Source of the DNA: Auritidibacter ignavus
GTDB taxonomy: Bacteria; Actinomycetota; Actinomycetes; Actinomycetales; Micrococcaceae
Direction of reading: 5' to 3'
DNA length: 64,000 nucleotides
NCBI RefSeq assembly: GCF_003703835.1
Contig: NZ_RDQR01000003.1
Coordinates: forward strand, 1-64,000
Shown: in pieces, positions 19,049 to 29,430 of the stretch
Position numbering within the stretch: position 1 is the first letter of the stretch
Layout: the number at the start of each line of letters is the position of its first letter
Notes under the pieces: generated by a model
The model's database searches: none
Told to the model about the DNA's origin: nothing
What the model saw: only the letters and a program-made list of their open reading frames with translations
Made by a program: the position numbers and the translations under genes

Positions 19049-19486
19049 TCAGTCTCCTGACCGGTGGTGGTCCGACGTGCGGTACGGATTCGCCTCGCCA
19101 GCGTACTGCGACTCGTCTCGGTTAGCGGCCAGTTCTTCATCACGAGCGCGCGCAGCACGCAGGATATCTTCCAGGTGTGCTGCGGCCTCCGGCACCGTAT
19201 CCGGCACCAATTCCAGGGTCGGGACCAAACGGATGTTGAGTCCTCGACCCATTTCTCGGCGTAGCATGCCCCGGTGTTCGGTCATCGCCGCGTGACCGGC
19301 AGCGACCGTGTCCTCGTCGCCGTAAACGGTGTAGTAGACAGTGGCTTGTTGCAGGTCATTGGTGACTTTGGCGTCAGTAATGGTCACGTTTTCCACGCGA
19401 TCATCTTTCACAGTTTTTTGCAGGGCTTCAGCCAAAATGACTTTGATCCGCTGAGCCAAACGTGCCGGACGGTTGTTATTTGCCAT
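19049..19486 (-). CDS. rbfA: 30S ribosome-binding factor A
   Basis: RbfA helps the late maturation of 16S rRNA and cold adaptation. From the ATG at 19486 it has 145 residues: a KH-type fold starting RPARLAQRIKVILAEAL, then VENVTITDAKVTNDLQ. The acidic and polar C-terminal tail is longer than in enterobacteria, as usual in actinobacteria. A GAGAGG site lies upstream. It lies between infB and truB. Confidence 0.94.
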   Translation of the reverse strand: MANNNRPARLAQRIKVILAEALQKTVKDDRVENVTITDAKVTNDLQQATVYYTVYGDEDTVAAGHAAMTEHRGMLRREMGRGLNIRLVPTLELVPDTVPEAAAHLEDILRAARARDEELAANRDESQYAGEANPYRTSDHHRSGD

Positions 19487-19525
19487 CGGCGACAACCTCT
19501 CTCATGCTGTGTTGTCTAGGGATCC

Positions 19526-19579
19526 CCCCTCCGACCCGGCCACTGCCATTGTGCGCTCACAGTCTCCGGGTCGGGGAGG
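19526..19579 (-). terminator. Hairpin between infB and rbfA
   Basis: CCGACCCGG (19531-19539) pairs with CCGGGTCGG (19566-19574), and the G/C-rich flanks add further partly matched pairs, around a 26-base loop. It begins shortly after the infB stop. No T-run follows, and rbfA lies only about 40 bases on, so it may modulate readthrough or stabilise the infB mRNA end rather than stop transcription. Confidence 0.4.
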
Positions 19580-19591
19580 AGATCGGCAGGA

Positions 19592-22378
19592 CTAGCTCCG
19601 TGGCTTTTCCTGCATTTCGTAGTTTTCAATCACGTCATCGACCTTGATGTCGTTGAATTTGCCCAGGCCGATACCGCATTCGTAGCCGTCACGAACCTCG
19701 GTCACGTCATCGGTGAACCGGCGCAACGACTCGATACTGATATTGTCGGTGACCACCGCGCCGTCGCGGACCAAACGTGCCGATGCGTTGCGCTTAATGA
19801 CACCGGACTGCACCAGAGAACCGGCAATGGTACCGGCCTTGGAGGAACGGAAGATCTCGCGGACCTCGGCACGACCCAGCACGACTTCTTCGTACTCGGG
19901 CTTGAGCATACCGCGCAAAGCATTTTCAATATCATCAATCGCGTCGTAAATGACCGTGTAAAAGCGCATATCCACGCCTTCGGCATCGGCCAGTTCGGTC
20001 ACCCGCTCGGCAGGGCGAACGTTGAAACCAATGATGATCGCGTTGTCGACGGTGGCCAGGTTGACGTCGTTCTGGGTAATCGCACCCACGCCGCGGTGGA
20101 TCACTCGCAACTGGACCTCGTCTTCGCCACCCACGTCGATCTTCATCAACGAGTCTTCCAGCGCTTCCACTGGACCGGAGGCGTCGGACTTGATGATCAG
20201 GTTCAAGGTATCCAACTTGCCCTCGGCGACCGCCTGGTCGAATTCTTCCAAGGTGATCCGCTTGCGACGACGTGCCAACTGGGCGTTACGCTTGGCAGCT
20301 TCGCGCTTCTCAGCGATTTGACGGGCGGTGCGCTCTTCGTCGGTAACCAAGAAGTTGTCACCGGCCCGTGGCACGTTCGACAAGCCCAACACCTGGACCG
20401 GAGTCGACGGCTTGGCTTCGGAGACATTCTGACCGTCATCGCCAAACATGGCACGCACACGCCCGTAGGCGTCACCGCAAACCATGTTGTCTCCCACCCG
20501 CAAGGTACCGGACTCAACCAGGACGGTGGCCACCGCACCACGGCCCTTATCCAGGTTGGCTTCAATAGCCACACCGCGGGCGTCCTTATCCGGGTTTGCC
20601 TTGAGCTCCAGAGTCGCATCTGCGGTCAGCAACACAGCTTCGAGTAGCTGGTCGATACCCATCTTCTGCAACGCCGAAACCTCAACGAACATGGTTTCGC
20701 CACCGTATTCCTCGGGCACCAGCCCGTACTCCGACAGCTCACCACGGATCCGGTCGGGGTTGGCCTCGGGCTTATCCACCTTGTTGATGGCCACCACAAT
20801 GGGCACATCAGCTGCCTGAGCGTGGTTGAGCGCTTCAACGGTTTGCGGCATCACACCATCGTCAGCGGCGACGACGAGCACGGCGATGTCGGTGACTTCA
20901 GCACCGCGAGCACGCATGGCCGTAAACGCCTCGTGACCCGGGGTGTCGATGAAGGTGATGGCACGCTGGTCGCCTTCAAGCTCCACATCGATCTGGTACG
21001 CACCAATGTGCTGAGTAATACCACCGGCTTCGCCTTCCCGAACCCTCGAGGAACGGATGGCATCCAGCAGCCGAGTCTTACCATGGTCGACGTGACCCAT
21101 CACGGTCACCACCGGCGGACGAGGATCCTGGTCCTCCTCATCTTCTGCGGCCTCTTCCGCTTCTAGATTGATGTCAAAGGACTCGAGGATTTCCTTGTCT
21201 TCGTCCTCGGGCGAGACGATCTGGACCTTGTACCCCAGTTCGTCACCGAGCACACCGAAGGTGTCCTCGTCCAGAGACTGGTTGGCGGTCGCCATCTCGC
21301 CTAGGTGGAACATCACGGTCACCAGTGCTGCCGGATCGGCACCAATTTTCTCGGCCAAATCGGCAATGGAAGAGCCGCGACGTAGCCGAATGACGGTGTT
21401 GCCATCGCCTTTGGGGACTTTGACACCACCGATCACTGGTGCTTGTTGCTCTACTTCTTGACGCTTTTGACGCTTCTTCGCCCGACGACGTCCTGCCCGG
21501 CCTCCTCGACCGAATGCGCCCTGAGCGTTGCCGTGACCGCCTGGACGACGGCCACCGCCGCCACCAGAACGACGGCCCCCCGGATGTCCCGGGCCCTTGT
21601 GTTGACTCGGCGGGGCCGGACGATCAATGTGTCCGGGCATCATCGCCGGTGAGGGACGCAAATTCGACGGCTTCGGCGCCGGCGAATCCTGGCGACTTGG
21701 CTTGGGTGCAGACCGCGGTTTATTACCACGGGGCATACCGGGCTTGGGGGCAGCTCCGCCACGAGGACGGGGACGTGGCCCACCCGGACGTTCTTCGGAA
21801 GACCGCATTCCTTGCTGGGGTGCGAAGGGGTTATTGCCCGGACGCGGCGCTCCGGGCCGAGGTGCCGGACGCGGTGCGGGGCGCGGGGTGGCGGCACCCT
21901 TCGGGCTAAACGGATTATTGCCCGGACGCGGTGCCGGTTTCTTCCCAGAACCCCCCGGCTTTCCGGGTTTGGGGGCTGCCCCAGGACGCGGAGTCGGCGC
22001 GGCCGGCTTCGGTTTGGATTGGGACGGCTTGGGAGCCTCGGGAGCCTGGGATGCCTGCTCCTTTGACTTCTGCGCGGTCGGCTCAGTGCTCGGTCCCGCA
22101 GTGGTGGTCTTCTTCTGGCCTGGCTTGGTGGCCGGCTTCTTCGCCGGAGCAGATGGCTTGGCGGCCGGCTTTTTGGGCGCGGGCTTCTGGGCAGGCTTAG
22201 GCTTGTCCTCGGACGAAGCGTCGTCTTTGAATTCGGCCTTCAGCCGTTTCACGACTGGGGGTTCAATGGTTGACGATGCGGAGGAGACGAACTCCCCCAT
22301 GTCTTCCAATTTGGCAAGGGCCTCTTTCGAGGTGATCCCAAGTTGCTTGGCAACTTCGTGGACGCGTAGTTTCGCCAC
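19592..22378 (-). CDS. infB: Translation initiation factor IF-2
   Basis: IF-2 is the GTPase that places initiator tRNA on the 30S subunit. I use the GTG at 22378, preceded by AGGAGA, which begins (V)[20 protein letters not shown], the conserved N-terminus; upstream codons to 22534 are not family-like. The product has 928 residues: an N-terminal IF2-N helix domain, a long Pro/Lys/Gly/Ala-rich linker (about 75-330) typical of actinobacteria, then the G domain with GHVDHGKT at about 423-430, DTPGHE and NKVDKP, and domains II to IV. ylxR lies just upstream. Confidence 0.96.
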   Translation of the reverse strand: MAKLRVHEVAKQLGITSKEALAKLEDMGEFVSSASSTIEPPVVKRLKAEFKDDASSEDKPKPAQKPAPKKPAAKPSAPAKKPATKPGQKKTTTAGPSTEPTAQKSKEQASQAPEAPKPSQSKPKPAAPTPRPGAAPKPGKPGGSGKKPAPRPGNNPFSPKGAATPRPAPRPAPRPGAPRPGNNPFAPQQGMRSSEERPGGPRPRPRGGAAPKPGMPRGNKPRSAPKPSRQDSPAPKPSNLRPSPAMMPGHIDRPAPPSQHKGPGHPGGRRSGGGGGRRPGGHGNAQGAFGRGGRAGRRRAKKRQKRQEVEQQAPVIGGVKVPKGDGNTVIRLRRGSSIADLAEKIGADPAALVTVMFHLGEMATANQSLDEDTFGVLGDELGYKVQIVSPEDEDKEILESFDINLEAEEAAEDEEDQDPRPPVVTVMGHVDHGKTRLLDAIRSSRVREGEAGGITQHIGAYQIDVELEGDQRAITFIDTPGHEAFTAMRARGAEVTDIAVLVVAADDGVMPQTVEALNHAQAADVPIVVAINKVDKPEANPDRIRGELSEYGLVPEEYGGETMFVEVSALQKMGIDQLLEAVLLTADATLELKANPDKDARGVAIEANLDKGRGAVATVLVESGTLRVGDNMVCGDAYGRVRAMFGDDGQNVSEAKPSTPVQVLGLSNVPRAGDNFLVTDEERTARQIAEKREAAKRNAQLARRRKRITLEEFDQAVAEGKLDTLNLIIKSDASGPVEALEDSLMKIDVGGEDEVQLRVIHRGVGAITQNDVNLATVDNAIIIGFNVRPAERVTELADAEGVDMRFYTVIYDAIDDIENALRGMLKPEYEEVVLGRAEVREIFRSSKAGTIAGSLVQSGVIKRNASARLVRDGAVVTDNISIESLRRFTDDVTEVRDGYECGIGLGKFNDIKVDDVIENYEMQEKPRS

Positions 22379-22559
22379 GACTCTCCTGTTCTGGACGAAT
22401 CGCGGCGGCGGGCGGGTGCTCAGCGCGTCCGGATTCGTACCATCGTTGTGTGGGGCTCTAATCTTGGGCACGCCACGACAGTTTGGTGTCGTAGCATGCT
22501 GTGTGAGCATGTCTTTTTGGTCATGGTTGGGCACTCATCGTGTGCTCACCGGGTATCCA

Positions 22560-22874
22560 TCAGATCTTCGACCCGCTTTCTTGTCCTTGGTTTAGTTCAC
22601 CCAGCACCTTGGAAAACTCCGCTTCGACCGCACGCAGTGACTCGGCATTGACGCGAGTCCGAAAAGCGCGGTGAAAAGCACCGGATTTTACAGCACGTCG
22701 CACGCACTGTGTGTTGGGGTGTATCCACGCCCCACGTCCCGGGAGTTTTCGTTGCCAGTCCACCACCACGAATCGGGTATCCGCGGTCATGTCGCAGGCG
22801 CAACGCACCAGGTTAGGAGTCTCTTGTTGTGCTCGGCATCCGATGCACGTTCGCACCGGAAGACGTGAACCCAT
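22560..22874 (-). CDS. ylxR: YlxR family RNA-binding protein
   Basis: A 104-residue protein of the DUF448/YlxR family, always found between nusA and infB. It carries PVRTCIGCR at the N-terminus and GRGAWIHPNTQCVRRAVKSGAF, the GRGA(Y/W) signature. YlxR relatives are described as nucleoid- or RNase P-associated regulators in Firmicutes; the role in actinobacteria is not settled. The C-terminus is longer than the minimal family. The gap of about 180 bases to infB has no gene. Confidence 0.9.
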   Translation of the reverse strand: MGSRLPVRTCIGCRAQQETPNLVRCACDMTADTRFVVVDWQRKLPGRGAWIHPNTQCVRRAVKSGAFHRAFRTRVNAESLRAVEAEFSKVLGELNQGQESGSKI

Positions 22875-22948
22875 GGTTCTCCCATCTCATGGAGCACAAA
22901 AAGACATACTATAGTTTAGCGGTTTTGAAAATATTTTGTCGCCGGTTT

Positions 22949-23944
22949 CTAGTCCGGGGTCACCGCCAAAGGGTCAGTGGTTCCCGACTCCCCCATAATA
23001 TCAATGCGCCATCCAGTCAATTTGGCCGCCAGACGAGCATTTTGTCCTTCTTTGCCAATAGCTAAAGACAGTTGGTAATCCGGAACGATCACACGTGCTG
23101 AGCGGGTGGCTTCATCAACCATCGGCACCGAGGAAACCTTGGCGGGGCTCAGCGCGTTCGCAACGAACTTGGCTGGTTCCTCTGAGGCGTCAATGATGTC
23201 GATTTTTTCGTCGTTCAGTTCGGTCATGACCGCTCTGACGCGCGAGCCGAGTTCACCAATGCACGCGCCTTTAGCGTTCAACCCGGCCTGCTTGGCCCGC
23301 ACTGCTATCTTGGAGCGGTGCCCGGCTTCACGAGCAAGAGCAACGATCTCTACTGACCCGTCAGCGATTTCGGGAACTTCTAGCTCAAACAGCTTGGCCA
23401 CCAGCTGCGGATGCGAGCGCGAAACCGTCACCGACGGTCCTTTGGTACCACGGGTGACCGAAACAACATAGCACCGTAGGCGTTTGCCGTGCACGTACTC
23501 TTCCCCGGGAACCTGTTCTGCTGGCGGCAACACTGCTTCAATCGACCCGAGATCGACCTGAATCATATGGGGGTTTTTACCCTGTTGGATGACGCCGGAT
23601 ACCAGCTGGTCTTGTTTGTCTTTGAACTCACCTAAAATTTGGGTGTCTTCTGCATCGCGCAACCGTTGCAGGATGACCTGGCGGGCAGTTGAGGCCGCGA
23701 CGCGACCAAAGTCATTGGGGGTGTCGTCGAATTCCCCGATGGCGTTGTTGTTTTCATCGAACTCGGTGGCCCAGATCGTCACCTTGCCGGTCTTCAGATC
23801 AATTTCAGCACGGGATTTCGAGATCGCCCCCGGAGACTTCTGATAGGCCAGATAGAGGGCCTGTTCGATGGTTGGCACCAGCTGTTCAAGCGGAATATCG
23901 CGTTCCTTCTCCAACATCCGCAGTGCGCTTATATCGATGTCCAT
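22949..23944 (-). CDS. nusA: Transcription termination/antitermination factor NusA
   Basis: NusA binds RNA polymerase and nascent RNA and tunes pausing, termination and rRNA antitermination. The 331-residue protein has the N-terminal polymerase-binding domain (about 1-120), an S1 domain and two KH domains with [12 protein letters not shown] and [19 protein letters not shown]. It lacks the acidic C-terminal repeats of E. coli NusA, as usual in actinobacteria. It follows rimP with a 74-base gap. Confidence 0.95.
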   Translation of the reverse strand: MDIDISALRMLEKERDIPLEQLVPTIEQALYLAYQKSPGAISKSRAEIDLKTGKVTIWATEFDENNNAIGEFDDTPNDFGRVAASTARQVILQRLRDAEDTQILGEFKDKQDQLVSGVIQQGKNPHMIQVDLGSIEAVLPPAEQVPGEEYVHGKRLRCYVVSVTRGTKGPSVTVSRSHPQLVAKLFELEVPEIADGSVEIVALAREAGHRSKIAVRAKQAGLNAKGACIGELGSRVRAVMTELNDEKIDIIDASEEPAKFVANALSPAKVSSVPMVDEATRSARVIVPDYQLSLAIGKEGQNARLAAKLTGWRIDIMGESGTTDPLAVTPD

Positions 23945-24018
23945 CTCTGCCTCCGGTCTTCTCGATCATTCACTTATCTCGTGCCTGGGATGCGACGTCC
24001 CACAGACCACCAGCATGC

Positions 24019-24594
24019 CTAGGCCTGTTTTAACTTTACCTGGACCTGAGCGTCGGTAATGTCGTCGAATGAGTAGTGAGCACGCTCCCCCACCTTCTCC
24101 GGCATACCTTTCTTGGCGCCCGGAATGATCAAAGTCAGTTCGACTCCGGTGTCGTCCACATCATCAATACGCGCGCGTTGCCGACCCGGCTGGCCTGTTA
24201 ACTCGGCTTCCACCGTGCGACCGAGATTGCGCTGCCAGTGGTGAGGACGCACCAGCGGTCGCCCCACCCCGGGAGTGGAAACTTCCAGCTGGTAGGCGTC
24301 GTCACCGATCTCCGGCAACGGGCCGGTATAGGCGTCCAAAGCGTCTGAGACTACTTGCGAGGAGGTAGCGATCTCATCCAGGCTAAGACCCTCGGTGCCG
24401 GTCCGAGCATCAATCACGACAGTGAGAACTTTGGACCCCGGGGTCCCGGTGACCTCCACATCTTCCACCCAGACCTGTTGATCGGTCAGCGCCGTGGCGA
24501 TCAGCTGTTCAAGTGGGCTTCGCATCTCGACCGTTTTTTCTGAAACGTCTTCCGAGGACTCAGCATGCGTGCGAGCAAAGAACCGTGATGCCAT
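24019..24594 (-). CDS. rimP: Ribosome maturation factor RimP
   Basis: RimP supports early 30S assembly. The 191-residue protein has the N-terminal alpha/beta domain ending in YQLEVSTPGVGRPLVRPHHWQRNLGR, the family signature, and a C-terminal SH3-like domain. The N-terminus is about 30 residues longer than in E. coli; an internal start (near MRSPLEQLI) is possible. It is the first gene of the rimP-nusA-ylxR-infB operon. Divergent from the 234-residue plus-strand gene across about 140 bases, where the operon promoter should lie. Confidence 0.92.
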   Translation of the reverse strand: MASRFFARTHAESSEDVSEKTVEMRSPLEQLIATALTDQQVWVEDVEVTGTPGSKVLTVVIDARTGTEGLSLDEIATSSQVVSDALDAYTGPLPEIGDDAYQLEVSTPGVGRPLVRPHHWQRNLGRTVEAELTGQPGRQRARIDDVDDTGVELTLIIPGAKKGMPEKVGERAHYSFDDITDAQVQVKLKQA

Positions 24595-24736
24595 CAGGGA
24601 TGGACCTCCGAAAGGTTGTCGGCTGTTATCTGTGGTGTCGTCTGTGGCGTGCTCAATATCGTGCGCAATCTTAAACCTTAGCCCTCTGGGACAGCAATAC
24701 GCACAGTTGAGTGGTAAACGTGGAAGAATCTGAGCT

Positions 24737-25441
24737 GTGAAATCCTCCGCATCGACACAATCGTCTCGTTGGCGTTACGTGGTAATCCCCCTCACCGTGG
24801 CAGCCACCTTGGTGATCCTGATTCTGGGATGGTGGGGCATTCGTAGCCTCTTCGCGCCCGGGCCATTCTCTTTCCCGCTGTTTGCGCCACCGCGGGATGC
24901 CACCGAAATCGTGGAGAAGTACCAGCGTCTCGCCGAGCAAGGCGAAGAACCGGAGGACTATCGTGCTCTGTGGGACACCGCTTCCACCGTGACCGGTGAA
25001 GAATGCGACGGTGATTGGGTCGAGCAAGTTCAAGACCTCGGCCGAGAGCACCGAGCACTCGCTCGTCTGACAGAATTTCTCTCCGCCCGCGTCGAGGCAC
25101 CTGAGAGCGCCTCTACGGAGGATGAGCAACAAGACTGGACTAACGCGGTGATTGATCTTGATTTAACTGCCGAATCTTCCAGTATGGCGATGACCGCCGG
25201 TCTACCAACTGAATGCGTGGCTTACCCAGAACACCCAGAGGTAGTTGACCAACAGCTACGGGAAGACTCCTCGCCGACGATGACAGTCCTGCACGAGCCG
25301 GCGGAAAGCCTCAAGGCGCAGTGGACGCGCGCCTGGGAGGAGGCCAGCACCCCGGCTCAGGAACAACTTGCTGAGGCCGGGCTCTGGGAATCAATGGTGT
25401 TCGAACAGAAGCTATCGGAGCTGGCCGAACTCACCGCCTAG
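24737..25441 (+). CDS. Membrane-anchored protein of unknown function
   Basis: A 234-residue protein with one N-terminal membrane helix (YVVIPLTVAATLVILILGWW, about 14-33), then a mostly acidic, alpha-helical extracytoplasmic part with a single cysteine pair (GEECDG and PTECVA). No domain is recognised. Divergent from rimP and convergent with proS. Proteins of this size in this place are seen in related actinobacteria, but I do not know a function. Confidence 0.65.
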   Translation: MKSSASTQSSRWRYVVIPLTVAATLVILILGWWGIRSLFAPGPFSFPLFAPPRDATEIVEKYQRLAEQGEEPEDYRALWDTASTVTGEECDGDWVEQVQDLGREHRALARLTEFLSARVEAPESASTEDEQQDWTNAVIDLDLTAESSSMAMTAGLPTECVAYPEHPEVVDQQLREDSSPTMTVLHEPAESLKAQWTRAWEEASTPAQEQLAEAGLWESMVFEQKLSELAELTA

Positions 25442-25500
25442 GGGGCACAGGGGCACAGGACCGACCGGCAGTTACTCTCCGGGCCGAGAGAGTGATCTCT

Positions 25501-27342
25501 TTACTGCTTGTTCTGGTTGTCCGACCGCGTCGAGAGCCCCTGCGCGACGATGTCGACGACAGCAGAAACCGCTTGATCAACCGGCAGGTCCTGACGGGTG
25601 TCGTCACGACGGTCTTTGAACTCAACCGTGCCTTGGGCAAGACCGCGTCCGACCACCAGGATGAGTGGTACACCGACCAACTCAGAGTCGGAGAATTTCA
25701 CGCCGGCCGAAACTTTCTTGCGATCGTCGTAGAGTACCTCGATGCCTGAGGCTTCGAGGTCGGCGACGAGTTTTTCGGCGGTATCGAAGATGTCTTGGTC
25801 CTTGCCGGTGGCCACCACATGGACGTGGGCGGGGGCAACATTCAGTGGCCAGATCAGGCCACGGTCATCGTGGTGTGCTTCGGCGATCGCTGCCACCGCG
25901 CGGGTGACACCGATGCCATAAGAGCCCATCGTGACCACGACCTGTTTGCCGTTCTCGTCCAGCACTTTCAGGTCCAGGGCTTCAGTGTATTTACGACCCA
26001 GCTGGAAAATGTGGCCCATTTCCATACCGCGACGAGTGTGTAATGGTCCGGATCCATCCGGGGCCTCGTCTCCATCTTGAACCACAGTGGCTTCCACGAC
26101 CGCGTCCCAGGTGAAGTCGCGTCCTGCGACCAGGTCGAAGACGTGGTGCTGCGTCTGATTAGCGCCAGTAATCCAGCGGGTCCCGGGGACAATGCGGGGG
26201 TCGACGAAGAACGGCACCCCGGAGGGTGCCTCTGCACCCAACAGCTGGGTCACGGTCTCGCCTGCCACGGTGGCGGGGCCGATGTATCCGGGCACCAGAT
26301 GGGGGTTCTTGGCCAAATCATCTGCAGTGGCCGGTTCCAGTTGAGGTTCACCAGTGAGCGGAAGAGCCTCGGCAATCGTGGATTCCAAACGCTTGACGTC
26401 GACGTCGCGGTCGCCAGGAACAGCGACGACGAAGGGTAGACGTTGATCACCATCGATGGCAACCAATACCACACATTTCAGTGTATCGGAGGCGTCCCAG
26501 GCACCGGACTCGCGCGGCACCAGATGATTAGCGACCTCGACCAGAGCCTCGATGGTGGTGGACTCCGGGGTCTCTTTCACCTCAGCTGCCGGCACATCCG
26601 AGTAGTCTTCAGGCTCAGGAGCCACGGTAGTTACCGCTTCCACGTTGGCCCGGTAGCCCCCGTCGGATTCCACAAAAGTGTCCTCACCGATGGGGGAAGG
26701 GTGCAGGAATTCCTCAGACCGAGAACCGCCCATGGCACCGGCGGTGGCTTGAACTGCTACGACGGGCAGACCGAGTCGCTGGAAGATCCGAAAGTAGGCA
26801 CCGCGGTGGGCTTCATAGGCCTCATCGAGCCCAGCTTCATCAATGGTGAAGGAGTAGGAATCTTTCATCACGAACTCCCGCACCCGCAGGAGACCAGCTC
26901 GCGGGCGAGCTTCGTCGCGATATTTGGTTTGGATCTGGTACAGGTAGACCGGCAGATCCTTATATGAGGCGTAGTGATCCTTAACCAGCAGAGTGAACAG
27001 CTCTTCGTGGGTGGGAGCCAACAGGTAGTCGGCGTCCTTGCGGTCTTTGACCCGGAAGATATTGTCGCCGTAGTCGTCCCAGCGACCGGTCGCTTCATAC
27101 GGCTCTTTGGGTAGCAAAGCTGGGAAGAAGACTTCCTGAGCGCCAATGGCGTTCATTTCGTCGCGAATGATCTGTTCGACTTTAGTCTTGACGCGCACAC
27201 CCAACGGCAACCAGGTGTAACCACCAGGTGCAGCCCGGCGGATAAAACCGGCCCGGACGAGTAGCTTGTGGCTGGCGACTTCGGCATCAGCCGGGTCGTC
27301 ACGCAAGGTACGCAAGAACAAGTGGGACATGCGCAAGGGCAC
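25501..27342 (-). CDS. proS: Prolyl-tRNA synthetase
   Basis: ProS charges tRNA-Pro. The 613-residue bacterial-type class II enzyme has motif 1 in [14 protein letters not shown], motif 2 around [21 protein letters not shown] (about 135-155), an editing insertion domain in the middle ([19 protein letters not shown]), motif 3 in [15 protein letters not shown], and a C-terminal anticodon-binding domain. Length is normal. The start [17 protein letters not shown] matches the family. It is downstream of the two lipoprotein genes (70-base gap), rather than directly of the GNAT gene as in many relatives. Confidence 0.96.
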   Translation of the reverse strand: MPLRMSHLFLRTLRDDPADAEVASHKLLVRAGFIRRAAPGGYTWLPLGVRVKTKVEQIIRDEMNAIGAQEVFFPALLPKEPYEATGRWDDYGDNIFRVKDRKDADYLLAPTHEELFTLLVKDHYASYKDLPVYLYQIQTKYRDEARPRAGLLRVREFVMKDSYSFTIDEAGLDEAYEAHRGAYFRIFQRLGLPVVAVQATAGAMGGSRSEEFLHPSPIGEDTFVESDGGYRANVEAVTTVAPEPEDYSDVPAAEVKETPESTTIEALVEVANHLVPRESGAWDASDTLKCVVLVAIDGDQRLPFVVAVPGDRDVDVKRLESTIAEALPLTGEPQLEPATADDLAKNPHLVPGYIGPATVAGETVTQLLGAEAPSGVPFFVDPRIVPGTRWITGANQTQHHVFDLVAGRDFTWDAVVEATVVQDGDEAPDGSGPLHTRRGMEMGHIFQLGRKYTEALDLKVLDENGKQVVVTMGSYGIGVTRAVAAIAEAHHDDRGLIWPLNVAPAHVHVVATGKDQDIFDTAEKLVADLEASGIEVLYDDRKKVSAGVKFSDSELVGVPLILVVGRGLAQGTVEFKDRRDDTRQDLPVDQAVSAVVDIVAQGLSTRSDNQNKQ

Positions 27343-27412
27343 AGCACGGCTCCAATCACGGTGAGAGCGTCAGGACATTCTGAGATCTGGGGAAAGTCTA
27401 CCCCAGCGGAGT

Positions 27413-28312
27413 CTAGTCAGCGGGGGCCTTGAGTTCCTCGGCCAGCTGGTCAATAGCACTCAGTTCCTCAGCGTAGGCGCGCGGTGGCACGCTGAGAGCA
27501 ACGGTGAGACGGCTACCGTCCTGGACCCAGACCGTAGAGGTACCCACGTGACCGAGGACTTCCTGATCGTCACCGCTGAGCGGGACCGCTGCTGGGGAAT
27601 CTTCCGAGCTCTGGCCCGCAGGGCTGAGTGTGTACTCGGGTTCAGGGGTGTTTTCATCGTCCGTGGCAGATTCAGACTCGTCCTCGGATGCCTCATCGGT
27701 GACAGACTCCCCCGCAGCGGACTCACCCTGGCCATAATCTTCCAGATACACCGCAAACGCCTGGTCAGTGTGATGGGTGAGTTCTTCGAAGGTGATCTCG
27801 CGTTCTAAGGCCGGGCTCCCTTGGGGCTCAAAAAGGGCTCTCTGGCACGAGCTGGCGAATTCTCGGACCTGGTCGGTGTACCGCTTGGCTTCATCGGCAT
27901 CGTCGAACTCGATGACCGCGAGTTGCCGAAAGTCAAAATTACCGGGCTCGGAGGCATCGACGTGTGTCCCGGTCACCGCCACGACGTCCTCGGCTGAGGG
28001 CAAGTCAGGCTTAGGGACGGGGCTTTCATCGCTTCCCCCGCTGACGCACTCACCTGTGGTGCCCAGCACATTCACGTAATCAATGGCGGCTTCCCCATCG
28101 ACCACCTCGGCGCCGGGTCCCAGCACCTCGTTCAGGGTTTCGGCGATCTGGTCCTCGGTAATCGCAACCTCAGCGGTGTCTGTCGGCGACGGACCGTCTT
28201 CGGGCTGAAAGTCGTCTCGGCACCCGGACAACGTCAAGATGCCAACCATCGTCAGCGCAAGAATCCAGGTAGCGCGCTGTAACCGGGGCCTGTGTTCCGA
28301 GCTATGGTGCAT
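27413..28312 (-). CDS. Lipoprotein with acidic linker, paralogue of upstream gene
   Basis: A 299-residue exported lipoprotein. The signal helix (TWILALTMVGILTLSGC) ends in the lipobox LSGC, so the mature protein starts at about Cys31 and is tethered outside the cell. A Ser/Asp/Glu-rich linker with many Thr/Pro (about 200-245) precedes the last domain, ending VPPRAYAEELSAIDQL. The protein shares layout with the upstream neighbour: a lipobox, a C...C pair around an EFDDADEAKRYTDQVREFASSCQ motif, an acidic linker and a C-terminal domain. The start overlaps the stop of that gene by 11 bases. Function unknown. Confidence 0.75.
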   Translation of the reverse strand: MHHSSEHRPRLQRATWILALTMVGILTLSGCRDDFQPEDGPSPTDTAEVAITEDQIAETLNEVLGPGAEVVDGEAAIDYVNVLGTTGECVSGGSDESPVPKPDLPSAEDVVAVTGTHVDASEPGNFDFRQLAVIEFDDADEAKRYTDQVREFASSCQRALFEPQGSPALEREITFEELTHHTDQAFAVYLEDYGQGESAAGESVTDEASEDESESATDDENTPEPEYTLSPAGQSSEDSPAAVPLSGDDQEVLGHVGTSTVWVQDGSRLTVALSVPPRAYAEELSAIDQLAEELKAPAD

Positions 28313-29315
28313 GGTTCTCCTGCTCCGTCGCGATTTCGGGCAGCTGATCTACGATCTTAGTCAAGATCTCCACCAGACGAGACTGTTCCACAGGATGATC
28401 GACCGTGACCACCAGTACGTGATGATTTTCTTGTCCCAGGGCTGTGGTGGTCGTGGTTTGTGCTTCCAACCGAGGTTGTAGTTGCGGGGCGGCGCTGGGC
28501 ATTTCCTCGGCCGGTGTGGGAAGCGTTTCGACGGCGTCGGCAGTATCTGCCTGGTCTTGGGCTTCGTCAAGATCAACCACGGTCGTGCTGTTGATCAACA
28601 GAGTTTCATCGAATTCAGTGGCCAGCTGTTGAAGTTCCTCACCCACCTGGGCGGGATCGGCGGTGGGCGACGGTGCTACCGATTCGCCTCCGTCTCCACC
28701 GGTGGCGGTTTGGTCCTCGGTGGGTTCGTCCTCGACCTGCTCGCCGGCGAGCTCGGGGTTGGAGAAATCGCTGACCGCGGTCGTGACCTCCGCTTCGATG
28801 TCCTCGTCAAGGTCCACGAGATAGGTGGGACACTCCTTGGCAACCTGGCGACGAGCTGTCAGATAATCTTCGGCCTCAGCCTCGGATTCAAATTCGATGA
28901 TGGACGCCGACGTGGAGAGGGTCTCAGCGTCTTGTTCGGTAACCACGCCTAAGGTAGCGGTGGTGTTGGCCAACAGCTGTTCGTCAAAGGTGGTCTGGCA
29001 AGAAGCAGGCGAAATCTCGTGTTCTTCCAAGGCGCGTTCTTCCTCAATCAGCGCCTGCCGAGCCTGGTCCCCGTCGAGCGTCACCGCCTGATCTCCCAGG
29101 GCGTGACGAATGACCTGCAGCGACGCGTCTGAATCGGATTCAGCAGACGGTGACTGACTGGCACTGGCAGTGTCAGACGGTGTGGCCTGCGCACGTTCAG
29201 CCTCGTCGTCACCGCCGGCGCAACCGGCCAGCGCTAGCGCACACACCGCCCATAACGTTAGGTGTCCCGCTCTGCCTAGGGCCACACCACTGCCTTCCTC
29301 TTCACGTTCTGTCAC
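28302..29315 (-). CDS. Lipoprotein with acidic linker
   Basis: A 337-residue lipoprotein: a signal helix ending in ALAGC (about residues 25-33), then a Ser/Ala/Asp-rich stretch. A folded part contains FESEAEAEDYLTARRQVAKECPTYL, matching the EFDDADEAKRYTDQV...C segment of the downstream protein. A low-complexity acidic linker and a C-terminal domain with HHVLVVTVDHPVEQSRLVEILT follow. The two genes look like an old tandem duplication. It is first in a lipoprotein-lipoprotein-proS unit. No known family identified. Confidence 0.75.
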   Translation of the reverse strand: MTEREEEGSGVALGRAGHLTLWAVCALALAGCAGGDDEAERAQATPSDTASASQSPSAESDSDASLQVIRHALGDQAVTLDGDQARQALIEEERALEEHEISPASCQTTFDEQLLANTTATLGVVTEQDAETLSTSASIIEFESEAEAEDYLTARRQVAKECPTYLVDLDEDIEAEVTTAVSDFSNPELAGEQVEDEPTEDQTATGGDGGESVAPSPTADPAQVGEELQQLATEFDETLLINSTTVVDLDEAQDQADTADAVETLPTPAEEMPSAAPQLQPRLEAQTTTTTALGQENHHVLVVTVDHPVEQSRLVEILTKIVDQLPEIATEQENHAP

Positions 29316-29430
29316 GAGCTGTTTGCACGCTGTTTTTGACCTGTTTTGGAGTTCTCAGGTCGAAGCACATACTTCTCTCACTGTAGCCGAGTTTGTCCGG
29401 TATGGAGAACAGTGCAGGGCGCCGAAACGA

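Noticed and set aside
21627-22595. Glycine-rich plus-strand frame opposite infB
   Set aside because: It mirrors the Pro/Lys/Gly-rich linker of IF-2 in reverse and has no ribosome site or real domain.
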